Shown one piece after another: positions 29,454 through 37,277 of a DNA stretch of 64,000 nt; position 1 is the first letter of the stretch; each line of letters begins with the position of its first letter. Position numbers and translations under genes: made by a program. The notes beneath the pieces are model-generated. The model searched no databases, had not been told where the DNA came from, and was given only the letters and a program-made list of their open reading frames with translations. This stretch comes from Amycolatopsis granulosa (lineage in GTDB: Bacteria; Actinomycetota; Actinomycetes; Mycobacteriales; Pseudonocardiaceae), in assembly GCF_011758745.1 (NCBI RefSeq), contig NZ_JAANOV010000001.1:4278001-4342000 (forward strand), given 5' to 3'.

Positions 29454-29485
29454 GCAGGGCCGGCGCCGGGTGGCGCCGGCCCTGC
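29454..29485 (+). terminator. Strong stem-loop terminator after secA
   Basis: A perfect 14-bp GC-rich stem (29454-29467 and 29472-29485) with a GGGT loop, beginning GCAGGGCCGG and ending CCGGCCCTGC, just after the secA stop. It lies between secA and the convergent Rv3235-like gene and may serve both. There is only a short GCTTT after the stem. Confidence 0.8.
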
Positions 29486-29514
29486 GGCTTTGGACGGGTC
29501 GCGGTCGGTCCGGG

Positions 29515-29955
29515 TCAGCGCCGTGGTTGTGGCTGCACGAGTACGAAGAACCCGCACCGCCAGCCGGTCTCGGAGTGGTCGAAGCGCGCCATCACCGCGG
29601 ACGCCCGCTGGTGCGCGTGGGCGGTGCCGCAGATTTCGATCGTGCGCGGACCGCTCCGGCTCGCCCGGACCGACCTGACGGTGTACCGCGGGCCGGGTGT
29701 GGCCGGTGCGGTTCGCAGGTGGTGGTACATCCGCGGGGTGAGGACCGGGCGCAGCTGGCTCGGCGACCGCCGGCCCGAGCGGACCTCCAGGATGGCCGTC
29801 AGGACGGCTCGCGCGTGCCGCAGTTCGAGCGGCTCGCCGGGGCGTCCGCGCAGCCGGGTGAGCGGCGAACCGCCCTGTTCCGGGATGGGCACCGGCGGTT
29901 CCGCGCCCCGGTTCGGTTCGCTGGGGTGCAGCGCTTGCAGAAAGGTGTCGGTCAA
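29515..29955 (-). CDS. Rv3235 family protein
   Basis: A 146-residue protein resembling the actinobacterial Rv3235 family, found near secA1. The conserved core runs from about residue 40: L-R-H-A-R-A-V-L-T-A-I-L-E-V, then P-R-M-Y-H-H-L-R, R-S-G-P-R-T-I-E-I-C-G-T and W-R-C-G-F-F-V-L-V. The fold may be alpha-beta with a single small domain; the first 40 residues are likely disordered. Function is unknown. The TTG at 29955 is chosen because it follows GAGGGGG; the open frame continues upstream without conservation. Confidence 0.75.
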   Translation of the reverse strand: MTDTFLQALHPSEPNRGAEPPVPIPEQGGSPLTRLRGRPGEPLELRHARAVLTAILEVRSGRRSPSQLRPVLTPRMYHHLRTAPATPGPRYTVRSVRASRSGPRTIEICGTAHAHQRASAVMARFDHSETGWRCGFFVLVQPQPRR

Positions 29956-30057
29956 GGTTCCCCCTCGTCGAGTTGTACCGCTCCCTAGAGCGGTCCTCCC
30001 CGCCGGTCCGGACAGCGGGCGCCCGATGGAGTGATCCGGGCGGATAGGGTCACCACC

Positions 30058-30438
30058 GTGCTGCGCGGGCTGGTATTCGACTACGCCGGAGTGCTCACCG
30101 ATCCGGACGCCGGTGACCTGCTCACCGCCGTCGGCCGGCTGCGCGCACGTGGCATCCGCACCGCGCTCCTGTCCAATGCGGACGGTGGCGCGGGCCGGGG
30201 ACGGCTCGCCCGGTACTTCGACGTGTTCGTGTTCTCCGGGGAGGTCGGCCTCGCCAAGCCGGACCCCCGCGTCTTCCACCTCACCGCCGGACGACTGGGC
30301 CTGCCCGCGTCCGCGTGCGTCATGGTGGACGACTCGCGCCGGAACATCGACGGCGCCACCGCCGCCGGCATGACCGGTGTCCACCACACCTCGGTGGCGG
30401 ACACCCTGGCCGAGCTCAGCGCGTTGTTCCCCGCCTGA
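30058..30438 (+). CDS. Small HAD-superfamily protein without cap domain
   Basis: A 126-residue HAD-like protein. Motif I reads L-V-F-D-Y-A-G-V-L-T, keeping the nucleophile Asp but with Ala where the acid-base Asp normally stands; motif II is L-L-S-N-A-D, motif III is G-L-A-K-P-D-P-R and motif IV V-M-V-D-D-S-R-R-N. At this length there is no cap domain, roughly 80-100 residues shorter than ordinary HAD-IA enzymes. Catalytic activity is uncertain. The GTG at 30058 lies 7 bases after TAGGGT (30045-30050), indicating leaderless transcription. Its 3' end overlaps the convergent methyltransferase gene by 23 bases. Confidence 0.8.
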   Translation: MLRGLVFDYAGVLTDPDAGDLLTAVGRLRARGIRTALLSNADGGAGRGRLARYFDVFVFSGEVGLAKPDPRVFHLTAGRLGLPASACVMVDDSRRNIDGATAAGMTGVHHTSVADTLAELSALFPA

Positions 30439-31183
30439 CCAGTTCGAAGCACAACACCGCGGCGGCCGCCGAGACGTTCAACGACTCGACCTCGCCGGGC
30501 ATCGGGATCGACAACCACCCGGTCACCAGCTCGGCGACCTCGTCGCTCACGCCCGCCGTCTCGCCGCCGAGCACGAATGCCGCGCGCTCCGGCAGCGGCG
30601 CTTCGAACAGCGACGGACCACCCTGGGCACCCAGTGCGTACAGCCCGTACCCCGCATCGGCCAGCATCGAGGCGGCTTCGGCCGCGGTCGCGCAGCGCAG
30701 CACCGGTGCGCGGAACGCCACCCCCGCCGACGCCTTCACCACCAGCGGGTCCAGCGCGGCCACGCCGCGCCGGGGCACCACGATCCCGCCCAGCCCGGCC
30801 GCCGTGGCCGTGCGCAGGATCATGCCGACGTTCGCCGGGGTCGTGATGCCGTCCAGCAGCAGCACCCGGGCAGGTGGTTCGGCCAGCGCGGCGCTCAGCG
30901 GGCGCATCCGGGGCGCCACGACGTCCGCGAGCACCCCCTGGTCCTGCTTGCCGTTGCCGGCCAGCACCTTCACCCGGTGCGCGCTCGCGCGCTGCACGGG
31001 CACGCCTGCCGCCCGCGCCGCGCGCTCGATCTCGGCGGCCGCCGGGCCGCGCGCGGTGTCGGCGAGGATGACCTTGTCCACCCGCAGCTCCGGGTCGTCC
31101 AGCGCTTCCAGGACCGGTTTGCGCCCGTAGACGGTCAGGAACCGGTCCTTCGGGGAGACGGTGGTGTCAGTGGCGTCACGCAC
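30416..31183 (-). CDS. TrmH/SpoU family RNA 2'-O-methyltransferase
   Basis: A 255-residue RNA methyltransferase of the SPOUT superfamily. The N-terminal substrate-binding domain (residues 15-85, V-Y-G-R-K-P-V-L-E-A-L) is of the L30e type. The C-terminal knotted domain has the three SpoU motifs: T-T-P-A-N-V-G-M-I-L-R-T-A, F-V-L-G-G-E-T-A-G-V and I-P-M-P-G-E-V-E-S-L-N-V-S-A-A. Methylation target (tRNA or 23S rRNA) cannot be told. TAGGCT lies 6 bases upstream of the GTG start at 31183 on this strand, so the transcript is probably leaderless. Confidence 0.92.
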   Translation of the reverse strand: MRDATDTTVSPKDRFLTVYGRKPVLEALDDPELRVDKVILADTARGPAAAEIERAARAAGVPVQRASAHRVKVLAGNGKQDQGVLADVVAPRMRPLSAALAEPPARVLLLDGITTPANVGMILRTATAAGLGGIVVPRRGVAALDPLVVKASAGVAFRAPVLRCATAAEAASMLADAGYGLYALGAQGGPSLFEAPLPERAAFVLGGETAGVSDEVAELVTGWLSIPMPGEVESLNVSAAAAVLCFELVRRGTTR

Positions 31184-31262
31184 CCGGCAAGCCTAGTTTC
31201 CGGCGCGGGGGGCGGTGGGCCGGCGGGTGGGGTAGCGGAGGTGTTTGTGTCAGGATCGCGTC

Positions 31263-32705
31263 ATGCCCGACCGTCTTTCCGCCCTCGACGCGTCGTTCCT
31301 CTACCTGGAGGACGCGACGACGCCGATGCACGTGGGCGGCGTCGCGGTCTTCGAGCGGCCCCGGGACGGGTTCGGCCACGAGCAGGTCCGGTGCCTGATC
31401 CGGCAGCGGCTGGCCTACCTGCCGCGCTACCGGCAGCGGGTCCGCAACGTGCCCGGTCACCTGGCGCGACCGGTCTGGGTGGACGACGTCGACTTCGATC
31501 TCAACTACCACGTCCGCCGGTCGGCGCTGCCCGCGCCGGGCACCGACGGCCAGCTGTACGAGCTCGTCGCCCGCCTGATGGCCCGCCCGATGGACCACGA
31601 GCGGCCGCTGTGGGAGGCGTACTTCGTCGAGGGGCTGGAGGGTGACCGCTTCGCGCTGGTGACCAAGACGCACCAGTCCGTCGTGGACGGCAGCGGAACC
31701 GTCGAGCTGGGACAGCTCATCCTCGACCCCGAGCCGCAGCCGTGCACGGACACCGACGGCACCGGGGACGCCGAAGGCGCCGGGGAGGCTGCCGACCCCT
31801 GGGTGCCGCGCCCCCTGCCCAGCGCCGCGCAGCTGGTGCTGGACGCTGTCGGCGAGACCGTCCGCCGGCCGGGCGAACTGCTCGAGAACGTGCGCGACGT
31901 GCTGAGCGACGTCACGGCGACCGCGGACAAGGTCACCGACGCGCTCGGCGGGGTCGCCGCCGCGCTGCACCGGGTGGTCTCGCCCGCGCCGTCCGGGCCG
32001 CTGAACCGGCACGTCTCCGGTGGCCGGGTGTTCGCCGTGGTCCGCACGCGCCTGGCGGACTACCGGAAGGTCCGTGCCGAGCACGGCGTCACGGTCAACG
32101 ACATCGTGCTCGCGGCGATCACCGGCGCGCTGCGGGATTGGCTGCTCTCCCGCGGCGAGGGGGTGTCCGAGGCGACCAGCGTGCGCGCGCTGGTGCCGCT
32201 GGCCGTGCTCGAACCGGACACGGTCGAGTTCTCCCCGGCCGGACTGGTCAACAACCGGGTGGAGCCGTACCTGGTGGACCTGCCCGTCGGGGAGCCGAAC
32301 CCGGCGCTGCGGCTGCACCACATCAGCCACACGCTGCGCGCGCACGCCGACGCCGGTCGCTCGGTCGCCGCGCGCGCCATGCTGAGGGTGGGCGGGTTCG
32401 CCCCCGCGACGATGCACGCGCTCGCCGCGCGCGCGGCGGGGTCGTTCTCCGGCCGGATCTTCAACCTGCTGGTCATCAACTCACCGGGGCCGCAGGTGCC
32501 GCTGTACGCCGGGCAGGCGAGGATGACCGAGATGTACCCGGTGATCCCGCTGGCGCGCAACCAGGCGCTGGCCATCGGGGTGACGTCGTACGACGGTGGC
32601 GTCTACTTCGGACTGAACGGCGATCGCAAGGCGCTGTCCGATGTGGACGTGCTCGCCGGCATGATCGAGGATTCACTGGAAGAGCTGAAGGGTGCGAGCT
32701 GGTGA
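31263..32705 (+). CDS. Wax ester synthase/diacylglycerol acyltransferase family protein
   Basis: A 480-residue WS/DGAT-type acyltransferase, from memory in the place of Rv3234c/Rv3233c (tgs3 region). It starts M-P-D-R-L-S-A-L-D-A-S-F-L-Y-L-E as usual. The catalytic motif, normally H-H-x-x-x-D-G, is H-Q-S-V-V-D-G at 137-143: the second His, thought to act as base, is Gln. Other family blocks are present (N-D-I-V-L-A-A-I-T-G-A-L at about 279-290, and N-L-L-V-I-N-S-P-G-P at about 401-410). Substrate and activity are therefore uncertain. It overlaps the downstream DUF6912 gene by four bases. Confidence 0.9.
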   Translation: MPDRLSALDASFLYLEDATTPMHVGGVAVFERPRDGFGHEQVRCLIRQRLAYLPRYRQRVRNVPGHLARPVWVDDVDFDLNYHVRRSALPAPGTDGQLYELVARLMARPMDHERPLWEAYFVEGLEGDRFALVTKTHQSVVDGSGTVELGQLILDPEPQPCTDTDGTGDAEGAGEAADPWVPRPLPSAAQLVLDAVGETVRRPGELLENVRDVLSDVTATADKVTDALGGVAAALHRVVSPAPSGPLNRHVSGGRVFAVVRTRLADYRKVRAEHGVTVNDIVLAAITGALRDWLLSRGEGVSEATSVRALVPLAVLEPDTVEFSPAGLVNNRVEPYLVDLPVGEPNPALRLHHISHTLRAHADAGRSVAARAMLRVGGFAPATMHALAARAAGSFSGRIFNLLVINSPGPQVPLYAGQARMTEMYPVIPLARNQALAIGVTSYDGGVYFGLNGDRKALSDVDVLAGMIEDSLEELKGASW

Positions 32706-33211
32706 GGGTCTACCTTCCGGGCACGATCGGAATGTTGCGCAGGCTGGTGGCGGACGGCAGTCTGCGACCGCCCGGCGGGACGGGGTTCGCGCTCACCCCG
32801 GCGCTGCGCGAGTCCTACGTCAGCGGTGACACCGAGGAGCTGGAGTACGCCGCACTGCTGGACGCCGCACGCGCGTCGCTGCGGCTCCTCGGTGCGGCCG
32901 AACACGACGCGGGCGATGGCAAGGAGCCGTGGCGCCGCGTGGTGATCGCGGTCGACGTCGAGGACGCGAAGCCGCGCCCGGACCTGGACGCGCCGGTGGT
33001 GAAGCTGTCCGGGCCGATCAGCTACGAGGACGTGGCCGCGGTGCACGTGGACACGGAGGAGGCGGAGGAGGCCGTGCGCGCGGCCGCCCGCGTCATCGAC
33101 GCCGCCGATCTGGGTGATCCGGACGCGGAGTTCGTGCTCGGGGAGGCCGAGGACCACGAACTGGCCTGGTACGCGCCTGGCGAGCTGCCGTTCCTCCTCG
33201 ACCTGCTCTAG
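32702..33211 (+). CDS. DUF6912 family protein (Rv3231c-like)
   Basis: A 169-residue protein with the conserved start V-R-V-Y-L-P-G-T-I-G-M-L-R-R-L and a C-terminal E-L-A-W-Y-A-P-G-E-L-P-F-L-L motif characteristic of DUF6912. Middle portions are Ala- and Glu-rich and probably helical. No biochemical role is established. Its GTG overlaps the stop of the acyltransferase gene (GTGA), so the pair is co-translated, which suggests a linked function in neutral lipid or envelope metabolism, by context only. In M. tuberculosis the corresponding gene also lies close to tgs3. Confidence 0.82.
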   Translation: MRVYLPGTIGMLRRLVADGSLRPPGGTGFALTPALRESYVSGDTEELEYAALLDAARASLRLLGAAEHDAGDGKEPWRRVVIAVDVEDAKPRPDLDAPVVKLSGPISYEDVAAVHVDTEEAEEAVRAAARVIDAADLGDPDAEFVLGEAEDHELAWYAPGELPFLLDLL

Positions 33212-33252
33212 CGTGGGGGACAGGCCACGAGCCCTGTCTGGAGGAGGTAGGC

Positions 33253-34881
33253 ATGGACGCCATCACGAACGTGCCCGTCCCGGTCAACGAGCCCGTCCGG
33301 ACCTACGCGCCGGGCAGCGCCGAGCGGGAATCCCTGCAACGGCGGATCGCCGAGCTGGAAGGCGACAAGCACGAGCTGCCGCAGACGATCGGCGGCCGGA
33401 AGCGGCTCGCCGGCGGCGACACCTTCGACGTGGTCCAGCCGCACGACCACGCCCACGTGCTGGGCACGTCCGCGCAGGCCACGCCCGCGGACGTCGCCGA
33501 CGCGGTGACGGCGGCGAAACAGGCCGCGCGGGAGTGGCGGGAGACGCCGTTCGACGAGCGCGCCGCGGTGTTCCTGCGCGCTGCGGACCTGATGGCCGGC
33601 CGGTACCGGGACACGCTCAACGCGGCGACCATCCTCGGGCAGTCGAAGTCGGTGCAGCAGGCCGAGATCGACGCCGCGTGCGAGCTGATCGACTTCCTGC
33701 GCTTCAACGTGCACTACGCGCGCCGGATCCTCGCCGAGCAGCCGAACTCGGTGCCGGGTGCGTGGAACCGGATGGACTACCGGCCGCTGGACGGGTTCGT
33801 CGTGGCGATCACCCCGTTCAACTTCACCGCGATCGCCGGGAACCTGCCCAGCGCGCCCGCGCTGATGGGCAACACGGTCGTGTGGAAGCCCACGCCGACG
33901 CAGCAGCTGGCCGCGCACTACACGATGGAGGTGTTCGAGGAGGCCGGCCTGCCGCCGGGCGTGATCAACCTGGTCACCGGCGACGGGCACGCGGTCAGCG
34001 AGGTCGCGCTGGCCGATCCCGGGTTCGCCGGCCTGCACTTCACCGGGTCGACCGCGACGTTCAAGTTCCTGTGGCGGCGGATCGCGGAGAACCTCGACTC
34101 CTACGGCAGCTACCCGCGGATCGTGGGCGAGACGGGCGGCAAGGACTTCCTCGTCGCGCACGCCTCGGCGAACCGGGAGAAGCTGGTGGCCGCCCTGGTG
34201 CGGGGCGCGTTCGAGTACCAGGGGCAGAAGTGCTCGGCCGCCTCTCGTGCGTACCTGCCGCGGTCCTTGTGGGAGAGCGGTCTGCGCGACGACCTGGCCG
34301 ACCTGACGCGCACCGTGAAGTACGGCGACGTCACGGACTTCTCGGTGTTCGGCGGCGCCGTGATCGACGCGCGCGCGTTCGCCAAGCACCGGGAGCTGCT
34401 GGACAGCGTCAGCGGAGACACCGAGCTGGACGTCCTGGTCGGCGGCCACTGCGACGACTCGATCGGGTACTTCGTGGAGCCGACCGTGCTGGTGTCCGGC
34501 GACCCGGCGCACACCGCGTTCGCGACGGAGTACTTCGGGCCGATCCTGGCGGTGCACGTCTACGACGACGCCGCCTACGGCGAGATCCTGGAGCTGGTCG
34601 ACCGCACCTCGCCGTACGGGCTGACGGGCGCGGTCTTCGCCGACGACCGCGCGGCGGTGCAGCAGGCGCACCAGGCGCTGCGGTTCGCGGCGGGAAACTT
34701 CTACGTCAACGACAAGCCGACCGGGTCGATCGTGAGCCAGCAGCCCTTCGGCGGCTCGCGTGGCTCGGGGACCAACGACAAGGCCGGCTCGATGTTCAAC
34801 CTGCTGCGCTGGACCAGCCCCCGGTCGATCAAGGAGACCTTCGACGCGCCCACCGGAATCGCCTACCCGCACATGGGGTAG
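33253..34881 (+). CDS. pruA: L-glutamate gamma-semialdehyde dehydrogenase (1-pyrroline-5-carboxylate dehydrogenase)
   Basis: A 542-residue aldehyde dehydrogenase of the single-function PruA/RocA type, oxidising glutamate semialdehyde to glutamate with NAD in proline and arginine breakdown. The N-terminal section N-E-P-V-R-T-Y-A-P-G-S-A-E-R is typical of this subgroup. Catalytic Glu293 lies in V-G-E-T-G-G-K-D-F and Cys327 in G-Q-K-C-S-A-A-S-R-A-Y. GGAGGAGG sits just before the ATG. No proline dehydrogenase gene is next to it, so the partner enzyme must be encoded elsewhere. A stem-loop follows the stop. Confidence 0.95.
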   Translation: MDAITNVPVPVNEPVRTYAPGSAERESLQRRIAELEGDKHELPQTIGGRKRLAGGDTFDVVQPHDHAHVLGTSAQATPADVADAVTAAKQAAREWRETPFDERAAVFLRAADLMAGRYRDTLNAATILGQSKSVQQAEIDAACELIDFLRFNVHYARRILAEQPNSVPGAWNRMDYRPLDGFVVAITPFNFTAIAGNLPSAPALMGNTVVWKPTPTQQLAAHYTMEVFEEAGLPPGVINLVTGDGHAVSEVALADPGFAGLHFTGSTATFKFLWRRIAENLDSYGSYPRIVGETGGKDFLVAHASANREKLVAALVRGAFEYQGQKCSAASRAYLPRSLWESGLRDDLADLTRTVKYGDVTDFSVFGGAVIDARAFAKHRELLDSVSGDTELDVLVGGHCDDSIGYFVEPTVLVSGDPAHTAFATEYFGPILAVHVYDDAAYGEILELVDRTSPYGLTGAVFADDRAAVQQAHQALRFAAGNFYVNDKPTGSIVSQQPFGGSRGSGTNDKAGSMFNLLRWTSPRSIKETFDAPTGIAYPHMG

Positions 34882-34892
34882 CGGACGCGGAA

Positions 34893-34923
34893 CGGCGCGG
34901 CCCCGGAAGCCGGGACCGCGCCG
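34893..34923. terminator. Stem-loop between pruA and the convergent lipoprotein gene
   Basis: CGGCGCGG (34893-34900) pairs with CCGCGCCG (34916-34923), then after one C/A mismatch CCCGG (34902-34906) pairs with CCGGG (34910-34914) across an AAG loop. No U-run follows. It lies between two convergent stops and could act in both directions. Confidence 0.6.
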
Positions 34924-34942
34924 CTGCCGTGCCGTTGGGGAA

Positions 34943-35770
34943 TCAGCCGTTGAGCTTGAGCTCGCCCACCTGGTCGGCGGGCGGGGCGGTGACGGTGACC
35001 GGGGCACCCCAGTCGGTGTACTTCATCTTGACGGTGGCCTGCTGGCTTTCCGCCGGGGCACCCACGGCCTTCATCATCGGGCTCAGGTCCTCGGTGACCT
35101 GCACCGGCAGCTGGTCGTTGTTGAGCCACAGCTCCAGCGGGAACGTGACGCCGTTCATCGACTTGAGCCGGTCGAGCGTCTCCGCGGGCATGCCCGTGCC
35201 GGCCAGCTGGTCAGCGGCCTTCGCCACGTCGATGTTCACCCAGTAGTGGCTGACCTGCTGGCCGTCCAGCACGGTCTGCTCGCTGCGGGTGATGGTGCCG
35301 GCCTTCTGGATCTGCTCCAGCGACTGCGCCGGGTTGTTCGACTCGGCCTGGTCCAGGCTCGCGCCGAGCGCCTTCGCCGCCTCGCTGCCCTGCGGGAGCT
35401 TGGCCCACGGCTTGCCACCGGTGGCGGCCTGCGCGTTGCTCGGCAGCTTGAGGTACATGACCTTGTCGACGATCCGCATCTCCTGCGTCCGCCCGCCGGC
35501 GTTCATCGTCATGGCCATCGTGGTGTCCGGGCCGGCGAACCGGCCCTCACCGGACCCGGTGATCTCCTGGCCGCCCATCGACATCGTCATGGTGAACTTC
35601 GCCGACTGCGCCTGGCTGGTCTTGGCCGAGGCCGCGCGGACGAGGTCCTGTGCGTTGCCGAACAACGACGGGCCGGCGGCGTTCCCGCCGCCGGTGGCCG
35701 CCTGCCCGCCACACGCGGACAGGCCGACCACGAGCGCCAGGGCGCCGGAGACCAGAGCGGTCTTCTTCAT
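34943..35770 (-). CDS. LppX/LprG-like lipoprotein
   Basis: A 275-residue exported lipoprotein. The signal peptide M-K-K-T-A-L-V ends in the lipobox G-L-S-A-C with Cys20, followed by a short Gly/Ala linker. The remainder is a single domain with alternating strands like the LppX_LprAFG half-barrel family, which binds hydrophobic ligands: T-M-T-M-S-M-G-G-Q-E, V-D-K-V-M-Y-L-K-L-P and a C-terminal V-K-M-K-Y-T-D-W-G motif. Ligand unknown. Upstream on the same strand lies a decayed second copy of its C-terminal half, so the locus has undergone tandem duplication. Confidence 0.88.
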   Translation of the reverse strand: MKKTALVSGALALVVGLSACGGQAATGGGNAAGPSLFGNAQDLVRAASAKTSQAQSAKFTMTMSMGGQEITGSGEGRFAGPDTTMAMTMNAGGRTQEMRIVDKVMYLKLPSNAQAATGGKPWAKLPQGSEAAKALGASLDQAESNNPAQSLEQIQKAGTITRSEQTVLDGQQVSHYWVNIDVAKAADQLAGTGMPAETLDRLKSMNGVTFPLELWLNNDQLPVQVTEDLSPMMKAVGAPAESQQATVKMKYTDWGAPVTVTAPPADQVGELKLNG

Positions 35771-35850
35771 GCGGGAGGTCCCCCTCGAATCGGTTCACCC
35801 TGACGGGTGAGTACTAACACATGTCCGAACGGGACCCCCGCATTACGGCG

Positions 35851-36169
35851 TCAGCGCCCCGACTTGAGCACACCCAGCTGATCCGCGGGTGGCGCGGCGA
35901 CGCCGACCGGGTCGCCCCAGTCGGTGTATTTCATGGTCATGCTAGCGTTCTGCGCTTCGGCGGCGGCGTCGGCTGCCTCCATGAGCAGGCCGAGGTCCTG
36001 CGTGACCGGGACCGGGAGCTGGGCGCGGTCGAGTGACAGCTCCATCGGGATGACCCCCCGGAGCTCCTCGGTCTGTCGAGCACGTCACCCGGTAGTGGCT
36101 GACCTGCTGCCTGTCGAGCGCGGACTGTTCACTGCGGGTGATCGTCACGGCCTGCTTGATCGCGCGCAC
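35851..36169 (-). pseudogene. Truncated, frameshifted tandem copy of the LppX-like lipoprotein gene
   Basis: Two overlapping reading frames on this strand match the intact lipoprotein. Positions 36169-36070 give A-V-T-I-T-R-S-E-Q-S-A-L-D-R-Q-Q-V-S-H-Y, close to G-T-I-T-R-S-E-Q-T-V-L-D-G-Q-Q-V-S-H-Y of the intact gene. After a gap of about 30 residues and a frame change, 36060-35851 give M-E-L-S-L-D-R-A-Q-L-P-V-P-V-T-Q-D-L and then M-T-M-K-Y-T-D-W-G-D-P-V-G, matching the intact C-terminus. The signal peptide and N-terminal half are absent; the copy is cut off next to the rsgA stop. A broken duplicate is the simplest reading. Confidence 0.85.
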
Positions 36170-36179
36170 CGCGCGGAGA

Positions 36180-37169
36180 TCACACCTCGAGCCCGGCGCG
36201 TGAGGCCAGCAGGCGGCGCAGTGACGCCAGCCGGCGCTGGTCGGGGACCTCGTCCAGCATGCAGTCCGGGTCCTCCGGCGGACCGAGGTGGCCGCATCCG
36301 GGCGGGCACTCCTCGGCGGCCTCGGCGAACTCGTCGAAGGAGGCGACGATGTCGTTCGCGGTGACGTGGGCCAGGCCGAACGAGCGCACGCCGGGCGTGT
36401 CGATGACCCAGCCGCCCCCGGGCAGCGGCAACGCGACGGCCGCGACCGAGGTGTGCCGTCCCTTGCCGATCGCGCTGACCTCGCCGGTGGCCAGCTCCGC
36501 GTCCGGCACCAGCCGGTTCACCAGTGTCGACTTGCCGACCCCGGAATGGCCGACGAGCGCGGACACCCGGCCGCGCACGGTACCGGCCAGCGGCAGCGAA
36601 TCCTCGTCGTGGCGGGTCACCACGGACGGCACGTCCAGCTCGGCGTAGCGCGCCAGCAGCTCGTCCGGGCTCGCCAGGTCCGCCTTCGTCAGGCACAGCA
36701 CCGGCTGCAGGCCCCCCGCGAAGCAGGCCACCAGGCACCGGTCGATGAACCCGGTACGCGGTGGCGGATCGGCCAGCGCGGTGACGATGAGCAGCTGCTC
36801 GGCGTTCGCCACGACCACCCGCTCGTACGGATCGGTGTCGTCCGCCGTGCGGCGCAGCAGGCTGGAGCGGTCGTCGACGCGGACGATGCGCGCGAGCGTG
36901 CCGGGCTCCCCGCTGGTGTCACCCACCAGCCCCACCTGGTCGCCGACGACGACCGGCGTGCGCCCCAGCTCCCGCGCGCGCATGGCGGTGACCAGCCGGT
37001 CCGGGTCGCTGTCGATCGCGCAGGTCCAGCGGCCGCGGTCCACCGCGATGACCATGGCCTGGGTGGCGTCGGCATGGGTCGGCCGGCGCTTGCTGCGCGG
37101 GCGCGAACCCTTCCCCGGGCGCACGCGGACATCACTTTCGTCCAGATCGCGCCAGTTCCTGCCGGCCAA
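36180..37169 (-). CDS. rsgA: Ribosome small subunit-dependent GTPase A
   Basis: A 329-residue circularly permuted GTPase assisting 30S maturation. An N-terminal OB fold is followed by the permuted GTPase motifs: G4 L-T-K-A-D-L, then G1 G-H-S-G-V-G-K-S-T-L and G3 D-T-P-G-V-R-S-F-G. The C-terminal zinc site has C-P-P-G-C-G-H and the final D-C-M-L-D-E. The basic N-terminus (R-V-R-P-G-K-G-S-R-P-R-S-K) is typical of actinobacterial members. TTG at 37169 is chosen because GGAAGGAGG lies 7 bases upstream; GTG at 37175 is too close to that site. In mycobacteria aroA lies next to it; here it does not. Confidence 0.93.
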   Translation of the reverse strand: MAGRNWRDLDESDVRVRPGKGSRPRSKRRPTHADATQAMVIAVDRGRWTCAIDSDPDRLVTAMRARELGRTPVVVGDQVGLVGDTSGEPGTLARIVRVDDRSSLLRRTADDTDPYERVVVANAEQLLIVTALADPPPRTGFIDRCLVACFAGGLQPVLCLTKADLASPDELLARYAELDVPSVVTRHDEDSLPLAGTVRGRVSALVGHSGVGKSTLVNRLVPDAELATGEVSAIGKGRHTSVAAVALPLPGGGWVIDTPGVRSFGLAHVTANDIVASFDEFAEAAEECPPGCGHLGPPEDPDCMLDEVPDQRRLASLRRLLASRAGLEV

Positions 37170-37277
37170 GCTCACGCCTCCTTCCGAGCACAGATGATCC
37201 CCCATCCCGCTCGCCAGCGGCGCGTCACCCGTGTCACGATGGGTTCACCGGCAGCCGGTTCGAAGGAGTTGGGCGAC

